Positions 1 through 8,975 of a DNA stretch of 64,000 nt are shown piece after piece. The translations under genes and the position numbers were made by a program. Source of the DNA: a virus. How positions within the stretch are numbered: the stretch's first letter is position 1; every line of letters begins with the position of its first letter. The notes under the pieces are model-generated. The model was not told where the DNA came from. It saw only the letters and a program-made list of their open reading frames with translations, and searched no databases. The stretch is taken from the IMG/VR virus record IMGVR_UViG_3300032246_001180, positions 62,001 through 126,000 of that record; one strand, written 5' to 3'.

Positions 1-2
1 TT

Positions 3-211
3 GTATTGTTGGCGGCAAGAAGTCTTGGTATATACTTGAAAATCTGGTTCATCATTCAACAAAAGAATTACTCAAAAATAATTTGATTGATGATGACCAA
101 ACTTTGTTATTAATGTCGTATCTATATAAACCAGATATGTTTGAATTGCATAAGGTTTCTCCAGACAATTGGTTTGTAGCTTTTGAGGATTATAATGAGA
201 ATTTATCTTAA
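3..211 (+). CDS. C-terminal fragment of HtrL/YibB-like glycosyltransferase
   Basis: Open frame running in from the left edge and stopping at TAA 209-211, so only the last 69 residues are visible. The segment with NNLIDDDQT followed by a hydrophobic stretch and a terminal aromatic/acidic tail resembles the C-terminus of HtrL/WlaTC (YibB) type glycosyltransferases found in phages. It overlaps the next gene by 17 bases, and two more sugar-related genes follow, which fits a glycan-modification cluster. The family call rests on a short tail and is tentative. Confidence 0.5.
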   Translation, partial: IVGGKKSWYILENLVHHSTKELLKNNLIDDDQTLLLMSYLYKPDMFELHKVSPDNWFVAFEDYNENLS

Positions 212-932
212 TGGTACATCTAATCTAGGTGATTTTTTGAATGGTATGCCCGTTATGTCGGGTATTTGTAAACACTATGGCAAATATTCTTTAACTATTA
301 AAAAAGAAATGAAGAAGTTTAAAGGCCTTGTCGAATTTCTTATGTACCAAGATTTGTTTACTGAGGTTGTATTTGATGATGAGGTGTTTATGTATGGTGA
401 TATCATACAAATGAGTTCTTGGCCTATCAGAGAAGACAAGAATGATCCAAACAGACCAACCGAAACTTGTCGTTATGAAAACTTTATAAAAGATAATTTC
501 GGAATGATGTTTGATGTGGACGATAATTTTACAATAAAAACACCAGACTATGATATTAAGGTGAAAGATACTTATTATGTTGGCGATAGATGGTCTGTTG
601 GTGAGATTGATACTCGCAGAGAAACACATATTCTATCACACTTAACAAATTGTGAGTTTATTGATTTTGAAAGACCTATGTTGGAGAATGCTTATATCAT
701 TAAGAATCTAACAAAGCCTTTCATCACAAATTTTACAGGTGTTGGTATGTTGGCGGACCTACTCAATAAAGAATTGTATTGTGTATGGAAAGCAGAAGAT
801 TGGAGACCTGAACACCGAGTTGGTGATAACATTTCTTGGGACAATGGTAAGAACATTAATCAAATATTTGAAAAACACTTTTACTTGAATCGTAAAGCAA
901 AATTGGTTCACGCTTCAGAACTATCACTATGA
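195..932 (+). CDS. Glycosyltransferase-like protein (GT9-type N-half?)
   Basis: 245 residues from ATG 195, which lies inside the end of the previous gene (coupled translation). The start MRIYLNGTSNLGDFLNGMP resembles the GDxxxxxP nucleotide-sugar glycosyltransferase N-terminus of ADP-heptose transferases. The last 4 bases overlap the next gene, whose product looks like the C-terminal half of the same fold. The pair may be a split two-subunit transferase, an inference from motif order. No signal peptide or membrane segment is seen. Confidence 0.4.
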   Translation: MRIYLNGTSNLGDFLNGMPVMSGICKHYGKYSLTIKKEMKKFKGLVEFLMYQDLFTEVVFDDEVFMYGDIIQMSSWPIREDKNDPNRPTETCRYENFIKDNFGMMFDVDDNFTIKTPDYDIKVKDTYYVGDRWSVGEIDTRRETHILSHLTNCEFIDFERPMLENAYIIKNLTKPFITNFTGVGMLADLLNKELYCVWKAEDWRPEHRVGDNISWDNGKNINQIFEKHFYLNRKAKLVHASELSL

Positions 933-1630
933 CAACAATTATTAATATTGAACCAGATACCTTTGGTGGTCCTTTACGCAATGGTGATATGCTTGGTGTT
1001 GCAAATGTTGTAGAACATCTTAGAAATAGTAACAAAGATCCAAATATAAAATTCTACATCGAATCTCATGGTATAAACCCAGCAGAATACAACAAACAAT
1101 TTTACGAATTTCTATTAGAGAAAACAAATTACTTTACTACTATTCCTGGTAAACAATCTTTATCGTGGCGCAAAGTTAATGTTTGGGATTTCAGAGATGT
1201 GTGTGGTGATTTGGTTAAAATAAAAAACACACATACAAAAGAAAAAAAGATAGTAATATCTCCACTATTTGATGCACCATATAATCAATACAGAAATTGG
1301 CCAACAGAGTTATTTCTCCAATTAGTTAAAAAATATGATAACTTTTACGGTGAAAAAATTATTGTCAATCCTAAACCTTTTAACATTATTGGTTGGAAAG
1401 ATAGTGTAGATTTTAAAGAAAGTTTAAAACATATTATGACGGCTGAGATTTATATTGGTGGTGATACTGGACTATCTCATTTCGTTGGCGCCTTAGACCG
1501 AGGACCAGAACCAATTTATTATTACTCCAGCCGAGGCCTTCTACATACTACACCCCTTTATTGGATGACGGAGAAAAAGGGAACGATGAAAACATATTGG
1601 TTAGATTTTGAAGGAACAAAATGGCAATGA
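929..1630 (+). CDS. Heptosyltransferase-like (GT9) C-half protein
   Basis: 233 residues, ATGA overlap with the preceding gene. The motif IGGDTGLSHFVGAL near residues 178-191 matches the donor-binding GxDSGxxHxAAA region of GT9 ADP-heptose transferases, and ISPLFDAPYNQYRNW resembles the P-x-x-W segment before it. The N-terminal Rossmann half typical of GT9 is short, so this and the previous protein may work together. Likely role: modification of glycans on virion or host surface; substrate unknown. Confidence 0.5.
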   Translation: MTTIINIEPDTFGGPLRNGDMLGVANVVEHLRNSNKDPNIKFYIESHGINPAEYNKQFYEFLLEKTNYFTTIPGKQSLSWRKVNVWDFRDVCGDLVKIKNTHTKEKKIVISPLFDAPYNQYRNWPTELFLQLVKKYDNFYGEKIIVNPKPFNIIGWKDSVDFKESLKHIMTAEIYIGGDTGLSHFVGALDRGPEPIYYYSSRGLLHTTPLYWMTEKKGTMKTYWLDFEGTKWQ

Positions 1631-2634
1631 AAAAAGTATTCATAACAGGTGTTGCAGGATTTTTAGGTAGTCATTTGGCTGACGCATTTTTGGCCAAAGG
1701 TTATCAAGTCGCAGGCATTGATAATTTATTAGGAGGTTATCGTGATAATGTGCCTGATAATGTTGAATTTTATGATTGCGATTTATTGCATCTCAACCGA
1801 CTAAAAGATATGATGGCAGATTGTGATGTTGTATATCATACAGCCTGTACTGCATATGAAGGTCTATCAGTATTTTCTCCATCTCTTATTGTACAGAACA
1901 CAACACAAATTGCTGTCAATGCAATGACTGCCGCTATTCAAGCGGGTGTTCCCAAGTTTGTACATTGTTCTTCTATGGCAAGATATGGTACACAAGAAAT
2001 TGTTCCGTTTACAGAAGACTTGACACCGAAACCACAAGACCCTTATGGTATTGCTAAATGGGGTACAGAACTTTTGCTTAAGAATTTGGCAGATGTTCAC
2101 GGTATTGAATTGGTGATTGCCGTACCACATAATATTATTGGACCTCGTCAAAAGTATGATGACCCATTCCGAAATGTGGCTAGTATTATGATTAATTTGA
2201 TGTTGCAAAATAGGCAACCAATCATCTATGCTGACGGTTCACAGACTAGGTGCTTCTCCGACATATCAGATGACGTAGATTGTCTAGTAGAGTTTGCAGA
2301 GAATCCTAAGGCGGTTGGAGAGATTTTTAACATAGGTCCTGATGAGAATCCAGTAACAATTATTGAACTTGCACAGACAGTTGCCAAATTACTTAATTTT
2401 AATTTAGATCCGGTATTCATGCCAGGTCGTCCACAGGAAGTTAAACACGCCAACTGTTCTGCTGATAAAATTAGAGAATATTTTGGATATGAAACGAAAA
2501 CCACGTTGGAACAGTCTTTACAAAAACAAATCGACTATATCCAAAGGCGTGGAACTAAGCCATTTCTGTATCATTTAGACTTAGAAATTGTTTCAGATAA
2601 AACACCAAAAACTTGGACCCAAAAAATGTTTTAA
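1621..2634 (+). CDS. NAD-dependent sugar-nucleotide epimerase/dehydratase (extended SDR)
   Basis: 337 residues. N-terminal Rossmann motif TGVAGFLGSHL (residues 9-19), catalytic SS..Y..K with HCSSMARYG and DPYGIAKWG, and C-terminal NIGPDENPVTI mark an extended SDR of the GalE/WcaG type, normal full length. Overlaps the previous stop; ATG 1627 is an alternative start two codons later. Being last of the sugar block and followed by a terminator, it probably supplies a modified nucleotide sugar for the upstream transferases. Confidence 0.85.
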   Translation: MAMKKVFITGVAGFLGSHLADAFLAKGYQVAGIDNLLGGYRDNVPDNVEFYDCDLLHLNRLKDMMADCDVVYHTACTAYEGLSVFSPSLIVQNTTQIAVNAMTAAIQAGVPKFVHCSSMARYGTQEIVPFTEDLTPKPQDPYGIAKWGTELLLKNLADVHGIELVIAVPHNIIGPRQKYDDPFRNVASIMINLMLQNRQPIIYADGSQTRCFSDISDDVDCLVEFAENPKAVGEIFNIGPDENPVTIIELAQTVAKLLNFNLDPVFMPGRPQEVKHANCSADKIREYFGYETKTTLEQSLQKQIDYIQRRGTKPFLYHLDLEIVSDKTPKTWTQKMF

Positions 2635-2644
2635 AAAACCGAAC

Positions 2645-2676
2645 AATTGGGCGACTATGTATCTAACCCAATTTTT
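2645..2676 (+). terminator. Rho-independent terminator after sugar gene block
   Basis: AATTGGG (2645-2651) pairs with CCCAATT (2667-2673), directly followed by a T run to 2676. It separates the sugar genes from the late-promoted block. Confidence 0.65.
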
Positions 2677-2707
2677 CTAAGGTTTGATTGTGAAACTTTG
2701 GATGTTG

Positions 2708-2715
2708 TATAAATA
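2708..2715 (+). promoter_or_regulatory. T4-type late promoter TATAAATA
   Basis: Exact TATAAATA box 60 bases before the gene at 2776, the consensus read by the gp55/gp33 late sigma system in T4. Followed by a start with an AAGGA ribosome site. Implies late expression of the 2.8-8 kb block. Confidence 0.7.
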
Positions 2716-2775
2716 GTACAACCCATGTAGTATTCTAGCGACCATAGTGTGTTGCAAATCTAGTAAGGAAAACTA

Positions 2776-3966
2776 ATGTTGACATTTAAAACGTATTTGA
2801 CTGAGGAAGCCGAAGAAGGTTCCCAACTTAAACATATCCACCATGCGGAAGATAGACCGTTGATGCATGGCCATGCTGGTTTCGAACACGCATTTGATGC
2901 TTTACACAAAGCACACGAACACATTAAATCTGGCCAAAAAAGTTCGAACCTAACAATGAAGTATGATGGTTCTCCTTCACTCGTTTTTGGTCATCATCCT
3001 AAGAATGGTAAATTCTTTGTCGCATCTAAATCTGCTTTCAACAAAAATCCAAAGATTAATCATACAGAAAAAGATATTGACAAGAACCACGGCCACGCTC
3101 CTGGTCTTGCAAAAGCACTCAAACACGCACTTAAGCATTTACCAAAAGTAACACCTAAACATGGTGTTTATCAAGGTGACCTGATGCATCATGCAGAAAC
3201 AAAGACTTTGCATGAAGAATATATTGCAGAAGCCAAAGGTGATGTTTCATTCACACCAAACACTATCACCTATACTGCAAAAGGCGAAACAGCAAAGAAG
3301 GTTAAAAACTCAAAAGTAGGTGTTGTTGTTCATCACAAATATGATGATGAAATGAAACACGCTTCACCTAAAGTTGACCATGAAAATTTCAAACAACATA
3401 AAGATGTTCATATTCATGGTGCAGAACACGACACAAGCAAAGTAAAACATTCAGCTGAAAACGAATCAGGTTTTCACAAGCATATGTCTGCCGCCAAAGA
3501 AATACATGATACACATGGCCACAAGATGTATGATTCCGTTCACCCAAAACACTCAGGTGAAACTGGCCACCTATCAACCTACATAAACAAGACCGTGCGA
3601 CATGATGAGGTTCCATCTGTGAAAGGATTTAAAGAACATCTGAAAGACGTACATGAAAAGGCAGCTTCTAAAGTTAAAACAGAAAAGGCCAAGTCAGAAA
3701 AAACTGGTGAGGGCGCCAAACAAGTTGCCCACGTTGAGAAACACAAAGCACATTATGGTAATTTATTGACTATGCATCATCATTTACATCAAGCAAAGAA
3801 TCACTTAGTTAAATCATTAGAAACACATGAAGGTGATTATGAGCATCATATTGAAGGTAAGAAATCAAAGCCAGAAGGATTCGTTGTACATCACAACAAT
3901 GAACCTACTAAGTTGGTCAACCGTGCAGAATTTGCCAAACAAAATCTGTTAAAAGTCCGCAAATGA
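2776..3966 (+). CDS. Ligase-like nucleotidyltransferase (KxDG), His/Lys-rich, DUF6267-type
   Basis: 396 residues, strikingly rich in His and Lys. MKYDGSPSLVFG places a KxDG motif at residues 62-65, the nucleotide-attaching lysine motif of DNA/RNA ligases and capping enzymes. GVYQGDLMH (130-138) could be motif III, PEGFVVHH (366-373) motif IV and KLVNR (379-383) motif V. The order fits the ligase core, with a His-rich insertion in the middle. The N-terminus MLTFKTYLTEE resembles a T4 capsid-targeting peptide, with LTE a possible gp21-type cleavage site. Overlaps the next gene by 4 bases. Catalytic assignment is inferred from motifs. Confidence 0.6.
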   Translation: MLTFKTYLTEEAEEGSQLKHIHHAEDRPLMHGHAGFEHAFDALHKAHEHIKSGQKSSNLTMKYDGSPSLVFGHHPKNGKFFVASKSAFNKNPKINHTEKDIDKNHGHAPGLAKALKHALKHLPKVTPKHGVYQGDLMHHAETKTLHEEYIAEAKGDVSFTPNTITYTAKGETAKKVKNSKVGVVVHHKYDDEMKHASPKVDHENFKQHKDVHIHGAEHDTSKVKHSAENESGFHKHMSAAKEIHDTHGHKMYDSVHPKHSGETGHLSTYINKTVRHDEVPSVKGFKEHLKDVHEKAASKVKTEKAKSEKTGEGAKQVAHVEKHKAHYGNLLTMHHHLHQAKNHLVKSLETHEGDYEHHIEGKKSKPEGFVVHHNNEPTKLVNRAEFAKQNLLKVRK

Positions 3967-5732
3967 AATCGTTTCTACAGTTAGTTGAAGAACAAAAATC
4001 TGGTGAGAATCACCATGTTATGACGTTTGGTCGTATGAATCCTCCTACGACCGGACATTTGAAATTAATCAATAAAGTTAAAGATGTTGCTAAAAAGCAA
4101 GGCGCTTCACATTCTGTAGTGGTATCTCATTCTCAAGATGCAAAGAAAAATCCCCTATCAGGTGAACAAAAAGTTAAACACCTGAAAAGATATGCACCAG
4201 ATACAAATGTTGAATCTTCTTCAAAAGAACATCCTACAATCATGCACCATGCTGAGAAGTTACACAAAAAAGGTGTAACTCATCTTCATGTTGTTGCTGG
4301 TTCGGACCGTGTTAAAGAATACCATGACCTATTACACAAGTATAATGGTAAACCAAACAAAGAAGGTCATGTACCATATCACTTCAAAAAAATAACTGTA
4401 CATTCAGCAGGACACCGTGATCCGGACGCTGAGGGTTCTGAAGGTATGTCTGGCACCAAGATGCGTGAACACGCCAAGAGTAAGAACTTTAAAGAGTTTA
4501 GAAAAGGTGTTCCTGGTCACGTTTCAGATGAACACGCAAAAGAACTCATGCATGATACTAGAAAAGGTATGGGTCTGCATGAGAATCATTATCATGGAAT
4601 GTTCAAAGCAATTTTTGTAACAGGCGGTCCTGGTTCTGGCAAAGATGTTGTCATTCGTGAGTCGATTGCTGTAGCAAATGCAGTAGAACTAAACGCTGTT
4701 CAAGCATACGACTATTTGGCTGACAAACAAAAGTTGTCTGAAAAAACTGATGACTTCCGCAGAGAAGCAATTCGCAACCGTGGTCCGTTGGTTATTAATA
4801 GTCCTGCGGACGATGTACAGAGAATTAGTTACATCAAAGAAGAATTGGAAGAACTTGGATACGACACCATGATGGTGTTCGTTAACACAACAGATGCTGC
4901 AAGCAAAGAAAGAAACACCAAACTTTCTCGCATGATGGTTGAATCTATCCGCCACGAAAAGTGGTTAAAATCGCAGAAAAACAAAGAACTTTTTACAGAA
5001 TCTTTTTCCACTTTTGTTGAATTCGATAACAATCAAACAATCGACCAAATTGAGGAAGATATTACTGACACTTACAAGAATATAAATAGGTTCGTAAGTA
5101 ATGAAATGCATAGTGAATTGGCTTCAGATTGGTTTGTAAGACGCAATAAATTAAATATATTTGAGGAAAAAAATGTTAAAAGCTCTACTGGATTTTCTAA
5201 AATTAAAACCTCGGGTAACCGAGCAGAAGGACCCTGTGATATCCCAGCCGACAATCGTGCCGGAGCCACAGACACCGGTGACGATATCCGTGGAAACACC
5301 TATCCAAGAAAATATCCAAACAAAACCTACACGTTCAAAACCTACAGCGAAGAAGCAAAGCTTAAAGTCAACCCCAGCCCCAAAGAAAGCAACTTCTCCA
5401 GGGACAAGGAAAAAGACAAAGTAAAGAATAAAAGATTCGTTGATGCACCTACAGTAAATCAACGAATCAGAAATACAGATGGAATTGGTCCACAATTCGA
5501 TACACGCCAACAGGGAACAGTATATCCTATGTCAGGTCTAGGCGATGTAACATATAAAGAACAAAAAGAATTTAGTAGTTTTAAAAAATTTAGAGAAGCT
5601 ATTGACGATCCAGGTGCCTGTGATATGGGTGTTGGTGGAACTCTAGGTGGCGCTACTAATAAAGAACCAATGCAATCGTATAAAGATGCAGATAGAAACA
5701 TCGGTATTCAAATTAAGAAGAAAAAGAAATAG
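3963..5732 (+). CDS. Nucleotidyltransferase (HxGH-like) fused to P-loop kinase
   Basis: 589 residues. Residues 20-35 hold MTFGRMNPPTTGHLKLI, a cytidylyltransferase/NMNAT nucleotide-binding motif (TTGH for HxGH), with the matching SGTKMREH near 163-170. A second domain starts near 212 with a Walker A GGPGSGKD (221-228), as in small-molecule kinases. Residues 400-589 are basic, low-complexity and probably unstructured, ending in a Lys run. The start MKSFLQLVEEQ looks like a capsid-targeting peptide. This combination recalls NAD-salvage enzymes joining adenylyltransferase and kinase activity, but the substrate cannot be read from sequence. Confidence 0.65.
   Translation: MKSFLQLVEEQKSGENHHVMTFGRMNPPTTGHLKLINKVKDVAKKQGASHSVVVSHSQDAKKNPLSGEQKVKHLKRYAPDTNVESSSKEHPTIMHHAEKLHKKGVTHLHVVAGSDRVKEYHDLLHKYNGKPNKEGHVPYHFKKITVHSAGHRDPDAEGSEGMSGTKMREHAKSKNFKEFRKGVPGHVSDEHAKELMHDTRKGMGLHENHYHGMFKAIFVTGGPGSGKDVVIRESIAVANAVELNAVQAYDYLADKQKLSEKTDDFRREAIRNRGPLVINSPADDVQRISYIKEELEELGYDTMMVFVNTTDAASKERNTKLSRMMVESIRHEKWLKSQKNKELFTESFSTFVEFDNNQTIDQIEEDITDTYKNINRFVSNEMHSELASDWFVRRNKLNIFEEKNVKSSTGFSKIKTSGNRAEGPCDIPADNRAGATDTGDDIRGNTYPRKYPNKTYTFKTYSEEAKLKVNPSPKESNFSRDKEKDKVKNKRFVDAPTVNQRIRNTDGIGPQFDTRQQGTVYPMSGLGDVTYKEQKEFSSFKKFREAIDDPGACDMGVGGTLGGATNKEPMQSYKDADRNIGIQIKKKKK
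5081..5088 (+). promoter_or_regulatory. T4-type late promoter TATAAATA inside gene
   Basis: Exact TATAAATA box within the 3' third of the 3963-5732 gene. It could drive the nested frame at 5173 or the genes from 5742. Only the box itself is seen. Confidence 0.5.
5173..5424 (+). CDS. Candidate nested gene: Pro/Lys-rich 83-residue protein
   Basis: Lies wholly inside the 3963-5732 gene in another frame. Support: strong ribosome site GAGG (5163-5166) six bases before ATG 5173, and a TATAAATA box about 90 bases upstream. The product would have an amphipathic start MLKALLDFLKLKPRV followed by a Pro/Thr/Lys-rich tail. Against it: the host frame also looks coding here. No family recognised; could be a chance open frame. 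Confidence 0.3.
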   Translation: MLKALLDFLKLKPRVTEQKDPVISQPTIVPEPQTPVTISVETPIQENIQTKPTRSKPTAKKQSLKSTPAPKKATSPGTRKKTK

Positions 5733-5741
5733 GAGAACTCA

Positions 5742-7145
5742 ATGTTTGTAAAAAATAATAAACTAGCCTCTATAGCATCTGCTGTCAGCGAAGTTATGGA
5801 AGCATCACCAGTAAAAATCCAAACTCCAACAGGAACAAGAGTTCTTGGTACACGTTATGGAAATTCTGCTAAAGCACACCATGACCAAGTAGCTGATCCG
5901 TTTGCTGGTCATAAAGGTCCTGCTAAGAAAGATTTAGAAGACATCGAGAAACCAAAGAAAAAACAAGAGAGTTTTTCTGCTTTCACAAACAAATTACTCA
6001 ATAATTTACAAGAAGATAAAAAAATTCAAAAACAAATTGATGAAGTTCTTAAAAAAGACGCATCAGCTGGCGATTGGATTCACGATTTTGTACATTCGGA
6101 CAATCCTAAATTTGCAGGTAAATCTAAAGCTGAACGCAAGAAAATGGCTCTTGGTGCTTATTATGCGAAACAAAATGAAGAAGCTGATGCTGATTTAGAT
6201 TTGAAAAATAGAAAAGACGAAAGAGAAGAAACCAATGCTATAAAGTCCATCAAAGCTAAAGCAACAGAAAAAGACCAAAAGATTGATAACTTTGATCCAA
6301 AATATGGCAAACCAAATGCCTTTGGCGAAGAAGTTGAACAACAAGACGAAGCTTTGATTGGCAATCAGAAAAAAATTGATAAGAACCATAATAACAAAAT
6401 TGATGCACAAGATTTTAAAATTCTTCGTGGTAAAAAGAAAGCAAATGAAGAAATAGAACAAGCCGATGAAGCTGTTCGTGTTTTTGACATTTCTAAGTCA
6501 GCTGCTGGTGTAAAACCAAAAACTCCTGAGGACCGCAACAAAGCTGCTGCTGTGGTCAAAGCTGCAAGAGCAAACAAACCAACAAACAATTATACTGGTA
6601 AATCTATTATTGGTGCTGGTTCAGTTGGCACAGGTCAACGTCAAGCTGGACAAACAGCATCACATATTGCTGTTAAAGAAGAAGAAGAATTGGACGAATC
6701 AGTAACAAGAAAACATTTCCAACAAGTTGCTGATTTAATTAAGACACATGATAATTCAGCAAAGCGTAAAGAATTAGCAAGCCATCATGCTGAAATTTTC
6801 AAACAACAGAATCCTCGTTTTGACCATGCCAAGTTTATGAAAGCTTGTAATGTAAATGAAGAAACTGTTGGTGAAACTTTAAATCCTGCAAAAAAAACTA
6901 TCGATACATTGGCTGGTCGTAGCAAAAAAGTTCCAAAAGATGCACAGATGGATAATGGCCATGCTTCTGCAAAAACAGAATTAAAAGTTGAAGAAAAAGA
7001 TGTTCCATTTGATGGACCATATACAAAAAAAACACCAGATTCGATTAAAGATAAATCTGGTGCAACGCACACACCTATGTCCCGTGCCAAACATTTAGCT
7101 CAAACAGCACTCAAAAAAATCAAAAGTGATTTGAAAGTTAAGTGA
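5742..7145 (+). CDS. Conserved T4-like structural/internal protein, Lys/Ala-rich
   Basis: 467 residues with an AGGAG ribosome site eight bases before the start. Charged, Ala/Lys/Glu-rich, with acidic patches (NEEADADLDL, EEVEQQDEA, EEEELDES) that recur every 70-100 residues, each ending near a (L/V)xE triplet; this could reflect prohead-protease processing. A stretch WIHDFVHSDNPKFAGKSKAE near residues 112-131 resembles the DUF-type segment seen in T4-like internal proteins. No membrane segment. Lies in the late block, so probably a scaffold or internal head protein; function unknown. Confidence 0.6.
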   Translation: MFVKNNKLASIASAVSEVMEASPVKIQTPTGTRVLGTRYGNSAKAHHDQVADPFAGHKGPAKKDLEDIEKPKKKQESFSAFTNKLLNNLQEDKKIQKQIDEVLKKDASAGDWIHDFVHSDNPKFAGKSKAERKKMALGAYYAKQNEEADADLDLKNRKDEREETNAIKSIKAKATEKDQKIDNFDPKYGKPNAFGEEVEQQDEALIGNQKKIDKNHNNKIDAQDFKILRGKKKANEEIEQADEAVRVFDISKSAAGVKPKTPEDRNKAAAVVKAARANKPTNNYTGKSIIGAGSVGTGQRQAGQTASHIAVKEEEELDESVTRKHFQQVADLIKTHDNSAKRKELASHHAEIFKQQNPRFDHAKFMKACNVNEETVGETLNPAKKTIDTLAGRSKKVPKDAQMDNGHASAKTELKVEEKDVPFDGPYTKKTPDSIKDKSGATHTPMSRAKHLAQTALKKIKSDLKVK

Positions 7146-7146
7146 G

Positions 7147-8160
7147 ATGGAAACTTCTAAAAAATTAAAGCAGTTAATTAAACCTAACATTAATGAAGGT
7201 GCTCTAGAACAGTACCTTATGGCGAAAGGTATCAATCCAAAGTTTGTTTCTACACAAACTAAGATATCTCATGCTAAGTCATCTGCTTTTATAAAGTGGA
7301 AGCAAGACCACATGATGGAATCAACAGACAAGAAAGATACAGTAGTCTTAGATATTCCATTATTGATTCGTGTATTAGAATTGGCCAGAGAAGATATCAA
7401 AACGGATATGGACTTACACCGTGTGGTTGAGAAACTAATCTCAATACGCACCAAAGGTGTTTTGACTATGGATGATTATAATACGATTGCCAATATCAAA
7501 GAGAATCACATTGCAATCGCTATGGGTAAGATGCTTGATGATGAAGGCAGCATGATTCTTGACCAGATGGACCAATTAGAACGTGCAATCACAATGATTC
7601 GTACTTATGTTGGTAAAGACTATGAGAAACAATTGCCTGCATGGGTTCAGTCTAAGATAACACTTGCAACAGATTATGTCGATACTGTTGGTAACTATTT
7701 GTCCAGTAAAAATGAAGAAGTAGTTTCAGAAGTTAGTTCTGAACTATTAGACCGTTACAAAGAAAAAGCTAAGAAGTCTGCTGATGAGTTAACATCTAAA
7801 GGTCAACATAAGAAGTCCACAGACCGTTGGATGGGTGTTATGAAAGCGACCGGTAAACAAATTGAAAAGACTACTGCAAATATTAAAAAAACTTTAGGTA
7901 AAGAAGAAGTGGTTTATGAAACCAAAAAAGATGATGGTTATACAAAATCAGCAAGAATGATTAAAGCCATATATGGAAAGTTACCTAAAACAAAAACTTT
8001 AGATACAAAAAACAACGTGGGCGATAAAGCTCAAGCGGCAGCCGTTCTTACTGGTGGCAAAACATTAACAGGTCAAACTAGAGATACTTTAGAAATTGAT
8101 CCTGTAATGCGTAAAGGTGACCCGTTAGAACTTCAAAAACAACAGAAAAAATTAAGATAA
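7147..8160 (+). CDS. Conserved hypothetical protein of T4-like phages
   Basis: 337 residues, starts one base after the previous stop. The central stretch LDIPLLIRVLELAREDIKTD and DLHRVVEKLI form a helical module I recognise from many marine T4-like phages, where it is unannotated. The C-terminal third is Lys-rich (SADELTSKGQHKKSTDRWM). No catalytic motif or signal peptide. Expressed with the late block by position; a structural or internal role is an inference. Confidence 0.55.
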   Translation: METSKKLKQLIKPNINEGALEQYLMAKGINPKFVSTQTKISHAKSSAFIKWKQDHMMESTDKKDTVVLDIPLLIRVLELAREDIKTDMDLHRVVEKLISIRTKGVLTMDDYNTIANIKENHIAIAMGKMLDDEGSMILDQMDQLERAITMIRTYVGKDYEKQLPAWVQSKITLATDYVDTVGNYLSSKNEEVVSEVSSELLDRYKEKAKKSADELTSKGQHKKSTDRWMGVMKATGKQIEKTTANIKKTLGKEEVVYETKKDDGYTKSARMIKAIYGKLPKTKTLDTKNNVGDKAQAAAVLTGGKTLTGQTRDTLEIDPVMRKGDPLELQKQQKKLR

Positions 8161-8197
8161 ATAGATACATAACCCGAGGTTAATCAAGGAGAACAAA

Positions 8198-8851
8198 ATG
8201 CCATTATGGGGAAACACAGACGCAGCGAACAACAAGCCACACTTCTCAAATCTAAGAGAAGTTACGCCAGTTGCTTCGTTCATCACAGCTAATGCAACTG
8301 CCATTGGTGCAAACGGTATCACGTTTACATCCAATGCAAACTTTTCAGTTCTAGCAGCTGGAATGTTTGTTTATTCAAACGATGCTAATAACGCTATTTC
8401 TAGGTCTAATAAAGATTTAAGTGTTATTGACGGAAATGAAATGAGTTTTTGGAAATCAAATAATACAATTACTCAAATCGATACCGCAAACTCAAAGATT
8501 TTAATTAGAAACAATGCAATGTTTACTTTAGCTACTGGTTCAACAGTTGCTGTAGGTAATGCCATTTCTTATCATACCAACACAATCGCAGTTAATGCTG
8601 CGAACGATGTTATCTTGGTAACTGCAACTCGTATGGCCAATACATCAGGTACAACTGGTGCGGGCGGTTCAAACGTTGCTAATACTAAATTAGGTGCCAT
8701 AAATCAAGGTTGGAATAGAATCACTCGTAAGATTAATTCTGATGGTACTATTCGTTTCTTAAAAGAAACTTTAGTTGCTCTCGCTAACGTACAAGCTTCT
8801 AACACTAGTTCCGCTAACACTTCGGCTAATGCTATTTTTGGTGGCGTATAA
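8198..8851 (+). CDS. Putative virion structural protein (MPLWG family)
   Basis: 217 residues, excellent ribosome site AAGGAG seven bases before ATG. Starts MPLWGNTDAANNKPHF, a beginning shared by a virion protein family of marine T4-like phages. The rest is rich in Ala, Asn, Thr and Ser with beta-strand-like alternation, typical of head decoration or fibre-like proteins. A late-like GATAAATA sequence lies just upstream (8156-8163). A strong hairpin terminator follows. Confidence 0.55.
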   Translation: MPLWGNTDAANNKPHFSNLREVTPVASFITANATAIGANGITFTSNANFSVLAAGMFVYSNDANNAISRSNKDLSVIDGNEMSFWKSNNTITQIDTANSKILIRNNAMFTLATGSTVAVGNAISYHTNTIAVNAANDVILVTATRMANTSGTTGAGGSNVANTKLGAINQGWNRITRKINSDGTIRFLKETLVALANVQASNTSSANTSANAIFGGV

Positions 8852-8877
8852 GTATAGTTAGTTGCTGACGTAAACCG

Positions 8878-8955
8878 ACCTTGCGGACAAACTATCCAGG
8901 GAATTCATAATCCCATATGGCGACTGGATACAAACCCGCAAGGTTTTTGTTTTTA
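8878..8955 (+). terminator. Multi-tier structured terminator
   Basis: Outer stem ACCTTGCGG (8878-8886) with CCGCAAGGT (8936-8944), inner stem TATCCAG (8893-8899) with CTGGATA (8924-8930), and an apical GGGA/TCCC helix, then a T-rich run to 8955. It is much larger than a normal intrinsic terminator and follows the abundant-looking structural gene. Confidence 0.7.
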
Positions 8956-8975
8956 TAGGATTGAATAATAAAAAA

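Noticed and set aside
5151-5510. Minus-strand 119-codon frame
   Set aside because: Antisense shadow of the gene at 3963-5732 with no ribosome site or family resemblance.
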